From positions 28,599 to 91,526 of the forward strand of contig JAEUIH010000025.1 in assembly GCA_016795105.1 (NCBI GenBank): a DNA stretch of 62,928 bases, in the 5' to 3' direction. Below, in pieces: positions 62,665 through 62,928 of this stretch. The stretch is from Planctomyces sp. Its GTDB lineage: Bacteria; Planctomycetota; Planctomycetia; Planctomycetales; Planctomycetaceae. The notes beneath the pieces were generated by a model. It made no database searches. It saw only the letters and a program-made list of their open reading frames with translations, and had not been told where the DNA came from. A program made the position numbers and the translations under genes. Position 1 is the stretch's first letter. Each line of letters starts with the position of its first letter.

Positions 62665-62928
62665 CGCAGGACGGCATTCCTGCCCGTCTCAGCACTGGTT
62701 CGCGTGCTGCAGCGGCGCAGGGGTGGCTCCAATGTAGGATGGGCATTCCTGCCCGTCCCGCGCTGGTTCGAGTACTGCAGCGGCGCAGGAGTGGCTCAAA
62801 TGTAGGATGGGCATTCCTGCCCGTCCCGCGCTGGTTCGAGTACTGCAGCGGCGCAGGAGTGGCTCGGGCAAGAATGCCCAAGCTACGACTTGTCCCGCCC
62901 TGGTTCGAGTACTGCAGCGGCGCAGGGG
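62665..62928. repeat. Family D REP tandem array (runs off right edge)
   Basis: A unit of about 68 bp is repeated from 62665: two clean copies start with TGTAGGATGGGCATTCC at 62733 and 62801, preceded by a diverged copy and followed by an inverted copy near 62855 (GGGCAAGAATGCCC). Each has the family D hairpin plus a conserved tail containing GTACTGCAGCGGCGCAGG. It starts about 90 bp upstream of the kinase start; no gene is visible in 62575-62928. Confidence 0.88.

Noticed and set aside
62665-62928. Possible CRISPR array
   Set aside because: The 68-bp units are whole-unit tandem repeats without variable spacers, contain a hairpin REP, and no cas genes are nearby.

Overview
The window looks like chromosomal DNA of a planctomycete, probably order Planctomycetales. 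The evidence is the combination of DUF1549/DUF1553 plus DUF1501 gene pairs, a DUF1559 (H-x9-DG) protein, ECF sigma factors translationally coupled to membrane-anchored Ser/Thr kinases, several large surface proteins with the N-terminal E-x-R-x-[LM]-L-[AST] sorting motif, and many short palindromic repeats. No rRNA, tRNA, CRISPR array, integrase or phage gene was seen. The one RNA gene recognised is a 4.5S-type SRP RNA at 57470-57584.

Layout. 1-2079: N-terminal part of a large surface protein that runs off the left edge. 2284-3398: an IS200-like REP-associated transposase (RAYT) flanked by, and containing, its own inverted REP pairs. 3497-6591: MarC-type membrane protein, then an ATGA-coupled operon of ECF sigma factor, small membrane protein and BNR/Asp-box protein. 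6706-8130: surface protein. 8538-12181: three-gene arsenosugar-type cluster (ArsM-like methyltransferase, ArsS-like radical SAM enzyme, fused DUF2064-GT2 glycosyltransferase). 12319-16368: sigma factor, kinase and transglutaminase-like protein. 16448-21242: sulfide:quinone reductase behind a promoter with a palindromic operator, a carboxypeptidase-regulatory-like protein and a TPR-peroxiredoxin protein. 21501-22319: trpA. 23880-27294: PilM/PilN-like and PilO-like pair. 27331-31283: sigma factor and WD40 kinase. 31638-33146: cysS. 33298-36962: DevB-DevC-DevA type exporter with a TetR regulator. 36984-42256: a cytochrome/DUF1549/DUF1553 protein and a TlpA-like protein without redox cysteines. 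42398-48176: pilin-like peptide, truncated DUF1559 gene, metzincin protease and a repeat-built surface protein. 48436-57445: SMP-30-like protein, DinB-like protein, thioredoxin-protease fusion, MoxR ATPase, DUF1501 and DUF1549/1553 pair, and ferredoxin. 57470-62928: SRP RNA, then a 1599-residue kinase bracketed by REP arrays.

The most unusual signal is the repeat population. Four REP families with different stem sequences share one architecture: an AGT-type head, a short hairpin and TCC in the loop. They mostly occur as inverted pairs (REPINs) and tend to abut or overlap stop codons. One pair is inserted in frame inside the RAYT gene itself. Family C copies show compensatory stem changes. Other points of interest are the fused arsenosugar glycosyltransferase, the operator-bearing sqr promoter, the thioredoxin-trypsin fusion and the pilus-assembly-like protein with Ig-type repeats.

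Start codons were chosen by ribosome-binding sites, ATGA overlaps and family length. Where the longest reading frame was shortened, the entry says so. All functions are inferred from sequence by eye, without database searches.
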